Position numbers and translations under genes: made by a program. A stretch of 64,000 bases of DNA from contig DAOOWV010000001.1 of assembly GCA_035371485.1 (NCBI GenBank), forward strand, positions 1 to 64,000, read 5' to 3'. Positions within the stretch are counted from its first letter, which is position 1, and each line of letters begins with the position of its first letter. Below, one piece after another: positions 17,700 through 26,187 of the stretch. Under the pieces are notes generated by a model. That model was not told where the DNA came from, made no database searches, and was given only the letters and a program-made list of their open reading frames with translations. The stretch is from DAOOWV01 sp035371485. Lineage in GTDB: Bacteria; Patescibacteriota; Dojkabacteria; JAFGLO01.

Positions 17700-19515
17700 T
17701 AGATGATTTGCTAATAATTTTAAATTCCCACCTTTCTTTTCTACTGTAAATTACAAACGATGTTGCCATAAGAACTATTCCGAATAATGTTGTCGCAATA
17801 TAGTTACTTATTGAACTTGTTTTGGGTGTATTATCGTTTAACTCTGAAAGGCTTCTCATTCCATTTTTGGCGGTACTTGTAGATGCTCCGTAAGCTTCTA
17901 TAGCAAGAGAAACGGGAGTATCTGTTTGAGAGACTAAAATCTCTTTAGAGTCGCCAACTGGAACTGTTTGTGCAGTAATATTTATTTCATCAGTGTTTGC
18001 GACATTATAATAAGTTAAGCCAGATTCTGTGTAAACTTCACTAATACTTCCAATTGTCCAGGTTCCATTACTATTTACAACAGTAGATTTTAATTTTGAC
18101 TTACCCTTTGTTCCTGCTGGATCTTCAACATAAGCATAAATAATTGTGTCTCCATAACCTTTGCCGACAATATTTCCTGTAAGGGGTTTTAGTGGTGGAA
18201 CATCGGTTGTAGCTGTTGATAAATTAACGACAAAGGGATTAGTACCGTCTTTATAGGTGTCTTCTCCGGAGGTGATCGTAAAATAATAAGTTCCTCCATT
18301 ACTTAAATTGCTAACAGTGACATGGTGTGTGTAATATGGTTTTTGAGTAGCTTGAGTGTCCCTGTCATCGTAAGCTATCTTGTCCAGATTGTCCATACTT
18401 GCTCCATAATTTACTTTTCCGACTACTGCAGTGTTACTAAGCCAAGTAACTGTGAAGGTAGTATTTAAAACATTTGTGATTTCTACACTTTGTTGACCAG
18501 TGGTGATTGAAGCTCCAGCAATATTTGTTTGGGGAGTCATCGTGATATCTGCTGTAAGGTTGTTCCATGTAACCGTATTGTATCTTGTGCTTTCAGAAGG
18601 AAGTGTGTTTCCAGTATTCCCGGTATTTCCAGTATTCCCGGTATTTCCGGTATTTCCGGTATTTCCGGTATTGCCTGTGTTTCCAGTATTCCCAGTATTT
18701 TCATTAATATCCTCTCCTTCATCTCCGGTGTCAATTTGTGAGCTATCAGCCAATAAATTCGTGGTTTCAAAGTTTGGTGTCATTGTAATCTTTAAGTTTT
18801 CAGGTGGAGTGCTTACCTTACCAATTACTGATCCACCACCTTTATTTCCTCCCATTGCAACTACGGTTATTTTGGTGTCATTGTTGTAGGTAAATTTTTG
18901 TGAACCATCTTCTGTTCTTGCCCTCGCAATATCTATTTCCCAGTTACCTTCCTCATTAGTTAATGTTGATAATACATTTGATTTTACTCCAGCTTCTTCA
19001 AGGTTAACATATACAATTGCAGCTTCAGGCTTTGCATTTTCAATAATTCCCATTATAGGTTTAGGAGCATATAATCCAACAGATTCACCTGATAATGTTT
19101 TAAATGAAAATCTATTACCATTTGGGTCTCCAAATTTTTTGGAGCCAGAGACTATTTCATAGACATATTCTGATCCTGCTGATAATTTATCAATAGTTAC
19201 GTAGTGTGTGTAATATTTGTTTAGACTACCAGCTTTTACGTCACGAATATCTCTTGCAAATTTGTCTGTTTTATCCCCAGTTCCATAAATTACATATCCT
19301 TCCGTTGTAGTATCAGGTGTAACCCATGAAATCGTAACACTTGTGTCGGTAATATCGGTTACTCTTACTTCTTGAGGTTTAATTGTGGGGCTGGCACCTG
19401 ACCTATATTCAAGTACTTTTTTCATACCCCAAACAGTGATTGGAATTATAGTAGCAATAAGTAAAATTACGCCTACATAGATAAGAGTTTTTCTAGTTTT
19501 ATAAGGAATGTACAT
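17683..19515 (-). CDS. Surface protein with two fibronectin type III-like domains and an Asn-Thr-Gly repeat linker
   Basis: 610 residues. A membrane helix lies at about 10-30. Two similar halves each hold a FN3/purple-acid-phosphatase-N-like domain (about 42-138 and 342-435), recognisable by VRVTDITDTSVTISWVT and the paired TTYYTHHVT/YYTHYVT-like strands. Each is followed by a carboxypeptidase-regulatory-like module. Between the halves is a run of about ten Asn-Thr-Gly triplets. A C-terminal transmembrane helix (about 570-590) and a short basic tail follow. It is probably anchored at both ends and displayed on the surface. No phosphatase catalytic domain is seen. First gene of the operon with the SH3b and helicase genes. 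Confidence 0.85.
   Translation of the reverse strand: MYIPYKTRKTLIYVGVILLIATIIPITVWGMKKVLEYRSGASPTIKPQEVRVTDITDTSVTISWVTPDTTTEGYVIYGTGDKTDKFARDIRDVKAGSLNKYYTHYVTIDKLSAGSEYVYEIVSGSKKFGDPNGNRFSFKTLSGESVGLYAPKPIMGIIENAKPEAAIVYVNLEEAGVKSNVLSTLTNEEGNWEIDIARARTEDGSQKFTYNNDTKITVVAMGGNKGGGSVIGKVSTPPENLKITMTPNFETTNLLADSSQIDTGDEGEDINENTGNTGNTGNTGNTGNTGNTGNTGNTGNTGNTLPSESTRYNTVTWNNLTADITMTPQTNIAGASITTGQQSVEITNVLNTTFTVTWLSNTAVVGKVNYGASMDNLDKIAYDDRDTQATQKPYYTHHVTVSNLSNGGTYYFTITSGEDTYKDGTNPFVVNLSTATTDVPPLKPLTGNIVGKGYGDTIIYAYVEDPAGTKGKSKLKSTVVNSNGTWTIGSISEVYTESGLTYYNVANTDEINITAQTVPVGDSKEILVSQTDTPVSLAIEAYGASTSTAKNGMRSLSELNDNTPKTSSISNYIATTLFGIVLMATSFVIYSRKERWEFKIISKSSNDIQI
18611..18700. repeat. 9-bp tandem repeat encoding Asn-Thr-Gly
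   Basis: About ten tandem 9-bp units of the type CCGGTATTT / CCAGTATTC (plus strand) with synonymous variation. They encode the NTG linker of the fibronectin-type protein. Slippage here would change linker length without changing frame. Confidence 0.9.
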
Positions 19516-19672
19516 AATTATTTAGCAAAAATTGTCATGTCTTTGTTTATTATACTTGTTTCAGTGAATAATCACAATATCTATATTAAGTGATAAGTGA
19601 TGGATGATATATAATACATATTGAAGTTGAATTAGAAGATTTATCCTTTATTACCTATCATATATAATTTAG

Positions 19673-22207
19673 CTAAAAAAGTGGTGGTGTTGGTAAATTA
19701 GTTTGATCTGGAGGTGCGTTTTCAACTGCCAACTGTGCTCTCTGATTGATTTCCTGCCTTATTGTATCAACATCTTTTCCATATTTTGTCCTTGAAAGTT
19801 CTTTGGCAAGCCTCATTACTTCTTTGTTTGGAGGCCATTTACGAATATCATATTTTGTTGACATAGAAAAAGCAGGGGGAACTTCATTTTTGACGAGGAG
19901 TCTAGAATAAGCGTTTATGTTCGCAATATTTATAAGGTCATTTCTATCAAATGTTGGTTCAAATATTTTTTCAAGGTATTCAGCATCATCGGCACCAACT
20001 CTAAAACTTACGACTCCACCAACGTTTCCAAATACTGCATCTCTAATTTTCTGATCCATTTGTGAAATATACTGGTTGGCTACAATTAGATTTAGTTTAT
20101 ATTTTCTTGCTTCAGATAAGATTTGTGCGAAGCTATCAGTTGCATAATTCTGGAACTCATCAACGTATAAGTAGAAATCTTTTCTTTCATCAAATGGGAT
20201 TTCTGCTCTACTCATTGCGGCTCTCAGTAATCGTGGAATCAATATTAAACCCAAGAATTGTGAAGCTTCTTCACCAATCAGTCCTTTTGAGAGGTTAAAG
20301 AGAAGAATTTTTTGATTATCCATTACTTCTCTGAAATCAAATCCAGATTTACTTTGTCCAATTATATTTCTCATTAATTCATCGGTAACAAAGCGATCAA
20401 ATTTTGAGACAAGGTATCCAAGTGCTTCGGATTTATGGAACTTATCAGTTTGTGCCATTTGATCAGTCCAAAATCTTTTTACTAGATCGTCCTTTATTTT
20501 GGGGACCCAATAATCTTTTACCCAATTTTCATCAGTAATTACACGAACAACCTCAACTAATGTGCTACCTTCTTCAGTCATTACTGTAAGCATCGCATTT
20601 CTCACAGATCTTTCAAATATTGGTCCAACAATACCTTGATCATTAGGATCAAACATCTTATGCATCAAACCTAAAAACGAGTTAATAACTAAGGTTTTGT
20701 CGCTTTCATTGTAAGCTTCAAGCATGTTGAATCCGACAGGTCTTTCTCGATCTGCAGGATTAAAGTAGATTACATCTTCAACTCTGTCAGGTGGAATTCT
20801 TTCTAAAATCCACTCAATAGTGTCTCCATGTGGATCAATAAAACAGACGCCATGACCATTGTAAATATCTTGAAGGGCCAATCCCTGAATAAAATAAGAT
20901 TTACCTGTACCTGTTTGTCCAACTACATACATATGTCTTCTTCTACTATCATCATCAATTGCAATAGGTCTTTGTACTCCTCTATATGTTGATGTTCCAA
21001 GCCATGTTCCCTCCTCCGGAATTCTTGGATCTACTGGAGCTGTTTTAAAAGGAAGCCAATTAATTAATGGAATTTGTACGTCTTTATTCGGAAGGTGGTA
21101 AATTGCTGCAAGTTCTGTAACGTTTAAAATATTTTTTTTGTTGCTTGGACCTTTTCTATATATAAAATTATTCATAAACTCCCTAAGTTCACTATCTTTT
21201 GGAGTAACTTTTTTAAAAGAGTTTATTCCTGGATTTGCAAATTGATCGAAAGAACCTGCTATACCATTTACTCTTTCTTCAGCAATTTCCTTGGTGTTTC
21301 CAACAGCAACAATCCTAATTTCAGTTATAAAACCATTTTTATTGCATTTTTTCTCAATTGCACTTAGTTTTTCTTGGCTAACTTCTTTTCGTTTTTTCTC
21401 AGGATCACTGTTGTTTGAATTGACTCCCTCGACATATTTGCTTCCATTTTTTTGCCATTTACTACCTGCAGGTGAAATTACTATTTGTAGAGAAGCACTT
21501 TCGCCTTCAGCAAGTTTAGAGAAAGAGGTAAGAATTACTGACATTGAGTTTTGTTTTAAGTCCTCATATCCTTTTATAGGAGCATAAGGTTCTTCTGAAA
21601 GATCAAGTTTTGCAACGGCTACTGACTTGTTTTCACTAAATATATTGTATTCTGAAATCTCCTCAATTTCTGCGCCCTGATAGACTCCCAGTATTTGATC
21701 TTCAACTAATTTTGCAAATTTTTGGGGGGTGTATATAAAAAAATCGATGCTTGTTGAAAATCCAACAATTTCTAAACTAATTGCATCATTAACATTGAAA
21801 AACTTTTTGAAACCTTTTAACGTTTTTCCAACAGAGTAAAAATTTGAAAATAATTGCTCCGCAACTCCTATTTCAATTTCGTTGTGTTGAGAAATTCTAA
21901 CTCTATATAGTTTTCCCTTAAGCGCTTTGTCTGTTCTATCTTCTTCTCTCTTTTTCTTGGCAAAAATTAAAAAACCCAATGCAGCAAGACTTGTTCCCAC
22001 AATTAAGATTATAAGTGCAATGATTATTGGAACAAAATTATAAGAAGGTTGCGGAGTGGGTGTTGGGTNNNNNNNNNNNNNNNNNNNNNNNNNNNNNNNN
22101 NNNNNNNNNNNNNNNNNNNNNNNNNNNNNNNNNNNNNNNNNNNNNNNNNNNNNNNNNNNNNNNNNNNNAACGTATTGTGCTAAGAAATTTAGCAATGAAG
22201 ATTTCAT
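19673..22207 (-). CDS. VirD4/TraG-type conjugation-like ATPase (contains assembly gap)
   Basis: Type IV secretion/conjugation-like motor ATPase. A transmembrane segment precedes the cytoplasmic part. Walker A is GQTGTGKS at about 430, followed by CFIDPHGDTIEW, and a TraM-recognition-like Walker B region YLYVDEFQNYATDSF. The C terminus ends in a Pro-rich tail. The 100-N gap at 22069-22168 interrupts the N-terminal part. Because the N run is a placeholder, the continuity of the first 13 residues with the rest and the total of 844 residues are not established. Pro/Thr-rich sequence flanks the gap. It lies downstream of VirB2-like pilins on the same strand, which supports a pilus or DNA-transfer role. 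Confidence 0.85.
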   Translation of the reverse strand: MKSSLLNFLAQYVXXXXXXXXXXXXXXXXXXXXXXXXXXXXXXXXXXPTPTPQPSYNFVPIIIALIILIVGTSLAALGFLIFAKKKREEDRTDKALKGKLYRVRISQHNEIEIGVAEQLFSNFYSVGKTLKGFKKFFNVNDAISLEIVGFSTSIDFFIYTPQKFAKLVEDQILGVYQGAEIEEISEYNIFSENKSVAVAKLDLSEEPYAPIKGYEDLKQNSMSVILTSFSKLAEGESASLQIVISPAGSKWQKNGSKYVEGVNSNNSDPEKKRKEVSQEKLSAIEKKCNKNGFITEIRIVAVGNTKEIAEERVNGIAGSFDQFANPGINSFKKVTPKDSELREFMNNFIYRKGPSNKKNILNVTELAAIYHLPNKDVQIPLINWLPFKTAPVDPRIPEEGTWLGTSTYRGVQRPIAIDDDSRRRHMYVVGQTGTGKSYFIQGLALQDIYNGHGVCFIDPHGDTIEWILERIPPDRVEDVIYFNPADRERPVGFNMLEAYNESDKTLVINSFLGLMHKMFDPNDQGIVGPIFERSVRNAMLTVMTEEGSTLVEVVRVITDENWVKDYWVPKIKDDLVKRFWTDQMAQTDKFHKSEALGYLVSKFDRFVTDELMRNIIGQSKSGFDFREVMDNQKILLFNLSKGLIGEEASQFLGLILIPRLLRAAMSRAEIPFDERKDFYLYVDEFQNYATDSFAQILSEARKYKLNLIVANQYISQMDQKIRDAVFGNVGGVVSFRVGADDAEYLEKIFEPTFDRNDLINIANINAYSRLLVKNEVPPAFSMSTKYDIRKWPPNKEVMRLAKELSRTKYGKDVDTIRQEINQRAQLAVENAPPDQTNLPTPPLF
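22069..22168. other. Assembly gap of exactly 100 N
   Basis: One hundred consecutive unknown bases, the usual placeholder for a scaffold gap of unknown size. It lies inside the conjugation-like ATPase gene next to Pro/Thr-coding low-complexity sequence. Reading frames through it are artefacts. Confidence 0.99.
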
Positions 22208-22228
22208 TTTTTAGAGCAGTGTAATAAT

Positions 22229-22819
22229 CTAAAGTATCTTGTCTATTTTTTCGCCGATCATTCTTATCCATATTCCTAACCAGGTATTTGAATTCTTAGG
22301 GTCTTGTTGTGCCCAACTATTATATTCTTTTACGGCTGTAGCTGTTACTTTGTATCCAATCAAGGTATTAAGAATTCTTGTAAAAAGTTGTTGTTTGGGA
22401 GTTGGTTGAGCCGTTTGTAAACTATTATTATTTGAAGCTTGTGGCTGATTTGTTGCTGTTTGTTGACTTTGTTGTTGAGCTAATGAAGCTTGAACGCCTT
22501 GATCAGTATAAGTTAAAATTGGCTGTTCTTTTCGTTCTATTGCCTGAAGGGTAGAAGTTAATCCTAGAGATTGATCTGGGCTTGGAACTCCCTCTTGACC
22601 AGTCAGAAAATTTGAAGCATCAATAGAAGAGTCACTAAGTAACTTGTTTTCAGGTTGAGGTTTAACAAGAGAAACTTCTGGTTGAGGAACGTATTCAGGC
22701 TCTTCTGGAACTATTGGTGGATTTGTTTCCATATTGGGTACAGTTGGAATAGCACTAGAATCTGGTGTGACTAATGGTAGTCCAGTATTGTCTGTTTTTA
22801 CAATAGGATTGTTACTCAT
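22229..22819 (-). CDS. Pro/Gln-rich protein of unknown function in the secretion cluster
   Basis: 196 residues. The first two thirds are disordered and rich in Pro, Gln, Ser and Thr (including QQQSQQTATNQPQ). The last 60 or so residues look folded, with hydrophobic and aromatic residues (LFTRILNTLIGYKV, NTWLGIWIRMIGEKI). No membrane segment and no family recognised. It lies between rpsT (11 nt) and the conjugation-like ATPase (21 nt), so it is probably an accessory part of the same transcription unit (inference). Confidence 0.7.
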   Translation of the reverse strand: MSNNPIVKTDNTGLPLVTPDSSAIPTVPNMETNPPIVPEEPEYVPQPEVSLVKPQPENKLLSDSSIDASNFLTGQEGVPSPDQSLGLTSTLQAIERKEQPILTYTDQGVQASLAQQQSQQTATNQPQASNNNSLQTAQPTPKQQLFTRILNTLIGYKVTATAVKEYNSWAQQDPKNSNTWLGIWIRMIGEKIDKIL

Positions 22820-22830
22820 TTTGTAACTAT

Positions 22831-23094
22831 TTATTTAATGTTACTGTTGACTTTTTTCTGTATCCTGGATTTGATTCTTGCCGCTTTGTTTGGGTGTAGA
22901 ACATTTTTCTTTGTAGCTTTATCAACAGTTTTATAAAGCTTCGAAAGCTTTTCTGGAGATACTTTTTTACCAGTATCACTCAAGACTTTTACCTCTTTTA
23001 CAACATCTTTGACTCTATTTCTCCAAATTTGATTTCTTTTTGCCCTAATCTTTGTTCCACGGACCATCTTTTTTGCTGCCTTAAGGTTTGCCAT
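22831..23094 (-). CDS. rpsT: 30S ribosomal protein S20
   Basis: Small-subunit protein that binds the 5' domain and helix 44 region of 16S rRNA. The 87-residue, very basic helical protein matches S20: MANLKAAKKMVRGTKIRAKR at the start and VLHPNKAARIKSRIQKKVN at the end. Normal family length. It is embedded in a run of secretion-cluster genes on the same strand, an unusual neighbourhood that may simply reflect shared transcription. Confidence 0.96.
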   Translation of the reverse strand: MANLKAAKKMVRGTKIRAKRNQIWRNRVKDVVKEVKVLSDTGKKVSPEKLSKLYKTVDKATKKNVLHPNKAARIKSRIQKKVNSNIK

Positions 23095-23198
23095 TAAATA
23101 CCGAAATTTAAATTATTACTATGTTGTACTTTTCTTCAAATACACGACAGTTATTTTAACATGAATAGCTATTACTTGCAAGCATGTTAATAACTATA

Positions 23199-23522
23199 TT
23201 AACTAAATTGGTTTAGACTTTTCCAAAGATCAACTCCCAACAATCTTGCAATGAAGTTAATAATTAATACAGCTAGGAGGGTTATAACTAATCCAACAAC
23301 TGCGGTAACGATAGTTTGTGTTCCTTTTTGTACTTTATTTGTATCTCCCGCAGATGTAATTAATAAAAAACCACCATAAAGAAACATCCCTATAACTACT
23401 ACACCAACCAATGCCATCACTACGCTAAGTACATCTCTCAGTATTGAATCCGGATCTTTATTGGATCCCGGAACTTGTATTGAAAGTCCTGCAAATAAAT
23501 TTTCAATTTTATTAATATTCAT
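23199..23522 (-). CDS. VirB2/TrbC-like pilin-type membrane protein (second copy)
   Basis: 107 residues with two transmembrane segments (about 31-53 and 66-93) separated by a short polar loop SAGDTNKVQKGTQT. This two-helix hairpin with a ltSAGDxxKV loop is the pattern of VirB2-like mini-pilins (Mbov_0395-type) common in CPR genomes. It is probably a subunit of a type IV secretion-like pilus or a membrane component. It lies 16 nt after the sister gene at 23539-23853. The C terminus ends in RLLGVDLWKSL, matching the end of the sister protein. Confidence 0.82.
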   Translation of the reverse strand: MNINKIENLFAGLSIQVPGSNKDPDSILRDVLSVVMALVGVVVIGMFLYGGFLLITSAGDTNKVQKGTQTIVTAVVGLVITLLAVLIINFIARLLGVDLWKSLNQFS

Positions 23523-23538
23523 ATTTCTTTTTTAGAAA

Positions 23539-23853
23539 TTAAAATATTGGAATGTTCCATCCCAAAAGCTTGGAGAACATTCTTACAATCAATGCGGAAC
23601 ATACAACTATTGCTATTCCTATACCTGAATTAATCAATACGCTTTGTGCGGATTTTACTTTGTTTGCATCACCAGCACTTGTAAGCCATGTAAATCCTCC
23701 ATAAATAAATAAACCCAACAATGCTATTCCTGCTACAGCAAAAACGAACTGTAATCCTCTGTTAATTACTGTTGAAAGTCCTGCCCAGTCAGTAGGAACT
23801 CCTGGTGGTGGGGACAATGAGAACAATTTATTTATCATTAAAATAATGATCAA
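23539..23853 (-). CDS. VirB2/TrbC-like pilin-type membrane protein (first copy)
   Basis: 104 residues. Two transmembrane segments (about 31-54 and 68-90) flank the loop SAGDANKVKSAQS, the same architecture as the next gene. The pair looks like an old tandem duplication: shared YGGF, SAGDxNKV and KLLGW/RLLGV positions. Expected role: pilin-like subunit of the type IV secretion-like machine whose ATPase is encoded at 19673-22207. The first Met residues are followed by MINKLF, so either of two nearby ATG codons could start it. Confidence 0.82.
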   Translation of the reverse strand: MIIILMINKLFSLSPPPGVPTDWAGLSTVINRGLQFVFAVAGIALLGLFIYGGFTWLTSAGDANKVKSAQSVLINSGIGIAIVVCSALIVRMFSKLLGWNIPIF

Positions 23854-23926
23854 ATTATTATTTATAGTAGAATGTGTAATCCAACTTTCCGTATATTATA
23901 TCAACAAGCATTATACAATGCAAAGG

Positions 23927-24520
23927 TTAATCAAAATGTTTTTCAAAAAGAATTAATTTACCGTGGATCTTTACGTCATCCGTGTGAATAATGTGTCTGT
24001 AAAGACTAAGGTTTATTTTGATCTTATTTCTTACAGATTGTGAGAAAAGAAGGGTGTCGTTAGGTTTGTATTTAGAAGCCTCAGCAAATACCAGTACTCC
24101 GCCTTTTGGTATTTCAATATCATCGAAGGAATCAATATCACTTGAAGAAATAGCAAAATAATTTCGATATTTTGCATTAATTTTCTTTGAAGATACTGGG
24201 TATACCGCAATTTCTTTTCGATTTTGCTTTCTGAGGCTTTTTTTAGGTGTAGTTATAAAAGGTATAAGATTTTCTGATTGAGTTTGAAATTCAACTTGAG
24301 TGTCGTTGAGCATCTTGCTACTTTCACCTAATAAAAAAGTAGTTGGAACATTAAGGATTTGTGCGATTTGTACAATTCTTCCTAGTGCATTTACCTTATT
24401 TGTTTCATATCTACTTATCATTTCCCATGTTACACCCAGCTTGTCAGCAAGTTCTCTTTGTGAAAGACCGGCAATCGTTCTTGCAATACGAATATTGTGT
24501 CCAATTGAGTTCTTTTCCAT
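23927..24520 (-). CDS. XRE-family regulator with a LexA/S24-like C-terminal domain
   Basis: DNA-binding repressor-type protein. A helix-turn-helix domain occupies about residues 6-60 (GLSQRELADKLGVTWEMISR is the XRE signature). The C-terminal half resembles the S24/LexA fold (DIEIPKGGVLVFAEASKY, NDTLLF). A clear catalytic Ser-Met pair is not visible, so self-cleavage is doubtful. I start it at the ATG at 24520 (MEKNSIGHNI). A TTG ten codons upstream would also be open but falls inside an inverted repeat that looks like an operator. It lies directly upstream of the pilin genes and may regulate the secretion cluster and itself (inference). Confidence 0.85.
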   Translation of the reverse strand: MEKNSIGHNIRIARTIAGLSQRELADKLGVTWEMISRYETNKVNALGRIVQIAQILNVPTTFLLGESSKMLNDTQVEFQTQSENLIPFITTPKKSLRKQNRKEIAVYPVSSKKINAKYRNYFAISSSDIDSFDDIEIPKGGVLVFAEASKYKPNDTLLFSQSVRNKIKINLSLYRHIIHTDDVKIHGKLILFEKHFD

Positions 24521-24530
24521 ATTTCTATCA

Positions 24531-24547
24531 TACCTTGTAATAAGGTA
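24531..24547. promoter_or_regulatory. Putative operator palindrome upstream of the XRE gene
   Basis: TACCTT-GTAAT-AAGGTA is a perfect 6-bp inverted repeat with a 5-bp spacer, ending 10 bp from the preferred XRE start codon. Position and symmetry suit autoregulation by the HTH dimer. No second copy was found by eye. Confidence 0.45.
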
Positions 24548-24591
24548 CAATATAAATGGATTTGAATATCAACTACATGTCTTTTGATGTC

Positions 24592-25617
24592 TTATTTGAT
24601 TGTATAAATTCCAACTGCTTGCTTAGTTTTGTACAGAATTTCATTACTAATTGTCCTTACTTTATTGGTTCCAGTATTCAATATATCGTAAACGTCATCA
24701 ATTCTTTTTTCATAACCGAGTCTTCTTTCTCTGATAGGAGTTAAAATCTTTTCAATTGCAAGGAAAAGTTTTTCCTTGACTTCAACGTCTCCAACTTTTC
24801 CCTTAAGATACCTTGATTTTAGATCATTAACTTCATCGATATTGGTATTGAATGCATCATGGTATATAAAAACTGGATTTCCTTCAACCTTTCCAGGATC
24901 TGTAGCATGAATTCTGTCAGGATCTGTATACATGCTCATTATTTTTTTTCTTACAACCGATGTTTCGTCACTAATATATATGCAATTTCCTAGACTTTTA
25001 CTCATCTTTGCATTTCCATCTGTGCCTACGAGTCTTGAGATTTTAGTAATCCTAGCAGCTGGAACATTGAATAAATTTGTTTTATATGTTGCGTTAAATT
25101 TCTTTACTACATCTCTAGTTAATTCAACGTGGGGTAACTGATCTTCTCCAACCGGCACAAGATCAGCATTTACAGTCATTATATCTGCAACTTGATGTAC
25201 AGGATACACAAAAAATCCAAGCGGTGTACTTTTAGCGAATGTGGTTTTTGTTTCCTTTTTTTCTTTAAGCTCAGTCTTGATTGTGGGATTATGAGAGAGT
25301 TGTTCGATAGACACAAAGTTTGCAAAATACATAAATAATTCATGTGTAGCAGGTATGTGAGATTGTAGGTAGAATGTAGTTTTTTCCGGATTAAGACCAA
25401 CTGCAAGATTATCAAGGAGAACTTGGATTGTATTTTCTCTTACTTTTTCTGGGTTATCAAAGTTGTCAGATAATGCCTGAATATCAGCGATAATTATGTA
25501 TTGTTCATACTGATCTTCAAGGTCTAATCTTTGTTTTATGGCTCCAATAAAATGCCCAAGGTGTAATCTTCCTGTGGGTCGATCACCAGTTAATATTCTT
25601 TTTTTCTTAATTTCCAT
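24592..25617 (-). CDS. trpS: Tryptophan--tRNA ligase
   Basis: Class I aminoacyl-tRNA synthetase that charges tRNA-Trp. The 341-residue protein has the HIGH-type motif LHLGH (18-22) in GDRPTGRLHLGHFIGA, and KMSKS at about residue 203 in GNAKMSKSLGN. Normal bacterial TrpRS length and ending. Both class I signatures are intact, unlike the leuS in this window. It is upstream of the XRE gene on the same strand with a gap of 71 nt. No T-box motif is visible in front of it. Confidence 0.97.
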   Translation of the reverse strand: MEIKKKRILTGDRPTGRLHLGHFIGAIKQRLDLEDQYEQYIIIADIQALSDNFDNPEKVRENTIQVLLDNLAVGLNPEKTTFYLQSHIPATHELFMYFANFVSIEQLSHNPTIKTELKEKKETKTTFAKSTPLGFFVYPVHQVADIMTVNADLVPVGEDQLPHVELTRDVVKKFNATYKTNLFNVPAARITKISRLVGTDGNAKMSKSLGNCIYISDETSVVRKKIMSMYTDPDRIHATDPGKVEGNPVFIYHDAFNTNIDEVNDLKSRYLKGKVGDVEVKEKLFLAIEKILTPIRERRLGYEKRIDDVYDILNTGTNKVRTISNEILYKTKQAVGIYTIK

Positions 25618-25947
25618 TTTTAGAATGATTAATTAATTTTTTAGATGTTCGTTAATATAAATATTGTAACATCTTTTTTGTTATATATATAATTATATTT
25701 TAGTTTTTCTTGAATGAGTTGATTACAAAATGTATTTAATAATGGATAGGGGACTAAAATCCCCAGTTTTTGTTTAATAGAGAATAGCAAATAGACAATA
25801 TTGAGTTTGAATTTTTGACTGTTTGGTGATTTATGGTATTCATAATAAGATGATTATACATTTATTAATTTAAAATTTCAAATTTATGTTGAAATTGATA
25901 TAAGGTTATGTTAAGCTATATTAGTAGTAATTTATTAACAAATACTT
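25618..25947. other. Intergenic region between trpS and the ferredoxin gene
   Basis: 330 bp of very AT-rich DNA between divergent genes. It holds a short inverted repeat at 25749-25764 (GGGGA-CTAAAA-TCCCC) followed by TTTTT on the plus strand, which resembles an intrinsic terminator but has no plus-strand gene before it, and a promoter at 25895-25922. Nothing else recognised. Confidence 0.5.
25895..25922 (+). promoter_or_regulatory. Putative promoter of the ferredoxin/DJ-1 gene pair
   Basis: TTGATA at 25895-25900 and TATATT at 25917-25922 with a 16-bp spacer. The expected transcript start is near 25929, about 19 nt upstream of the ferredoxin ATG. Confidence 0.5.
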
Positions 25948-26172
25948 ATGGCAAAGAAAATAGTAATTAATGAAGGGTGTGTAGGATGTTTGGCATGTGT
26001 TTCAAGTTTGTCAGATTCAGAAAAAGAAATAATTGACAAATTTATGCATGTTGGTGATGATGGGCTTATGCATTCTACAGGTGCATCAACTGATGATCCT
26101 GCTGAAATTGAAATTATGGAGAAGGTTGCTGGTACTTGCCCAATGGGAGTAATTGAAGTCGTTGATGCTTAA
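25948..26172 (+). CDS. Single-cluster ferredoxin
   Basis: Small electron carrier, 74 residues. CVGCLAC near the N terminus and GTCPMG near the C terminus give the four-Cys pattern C-x2-C-x2-C...C-P of a single [4Fe-4S] (or [3Fe-4S]) ferredoxin. The acidic composition fits. Electron partners are not encoded nearby. It is followed after 15 nt by a DJ-1/PfpI gene, so the two may be co-expressed in redox or stress response (inference). Confidence 0.9.
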   Translation: MAKKIVINEGCVGCLACVSSLSDSEKEIIDKFMHVGDDGLMHSTGASTDDPAEIEIMEKVAGTCPMGVIEVVDA

Positions 26173-26187
26173 TTTCAAAACAATTTT

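Noticed and set aside
18611..18700. Possible CRISPR array
   Set aside because: Units are 9 bp and contiguous with no spacers, and they encode an in-frame peptide linker. No cas genes in the window.
18500..18889. Long open frame on the plus strand with a Phe-Pro-Val repeat
   Set aside because: It is the antisense of the Asn-Thr-Gly repeat in the fibronectin-type gene. The repeat keeps several frames open.
13099..19515. LPxTG-type sorting signals in surface proteins as sortase substrates
   Set aside because: C-terminal anchors are present in the CAP and fibronectin-type proteins, but no LPxTG-like motif precedes the membrane helix in either.
22027..22224. Short frames spanning the N gap on both strands
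   Set aside because: They exist only because unknown bases contain no stops.
25749..25771. Intrinsic terminator-like hairpin GGGGA-CTAAAA-TCCCC followed by T5
   Set aside because: No plus-strand gene lies upstream. The hairpin is short. Kept only as a note on the intergenic region.
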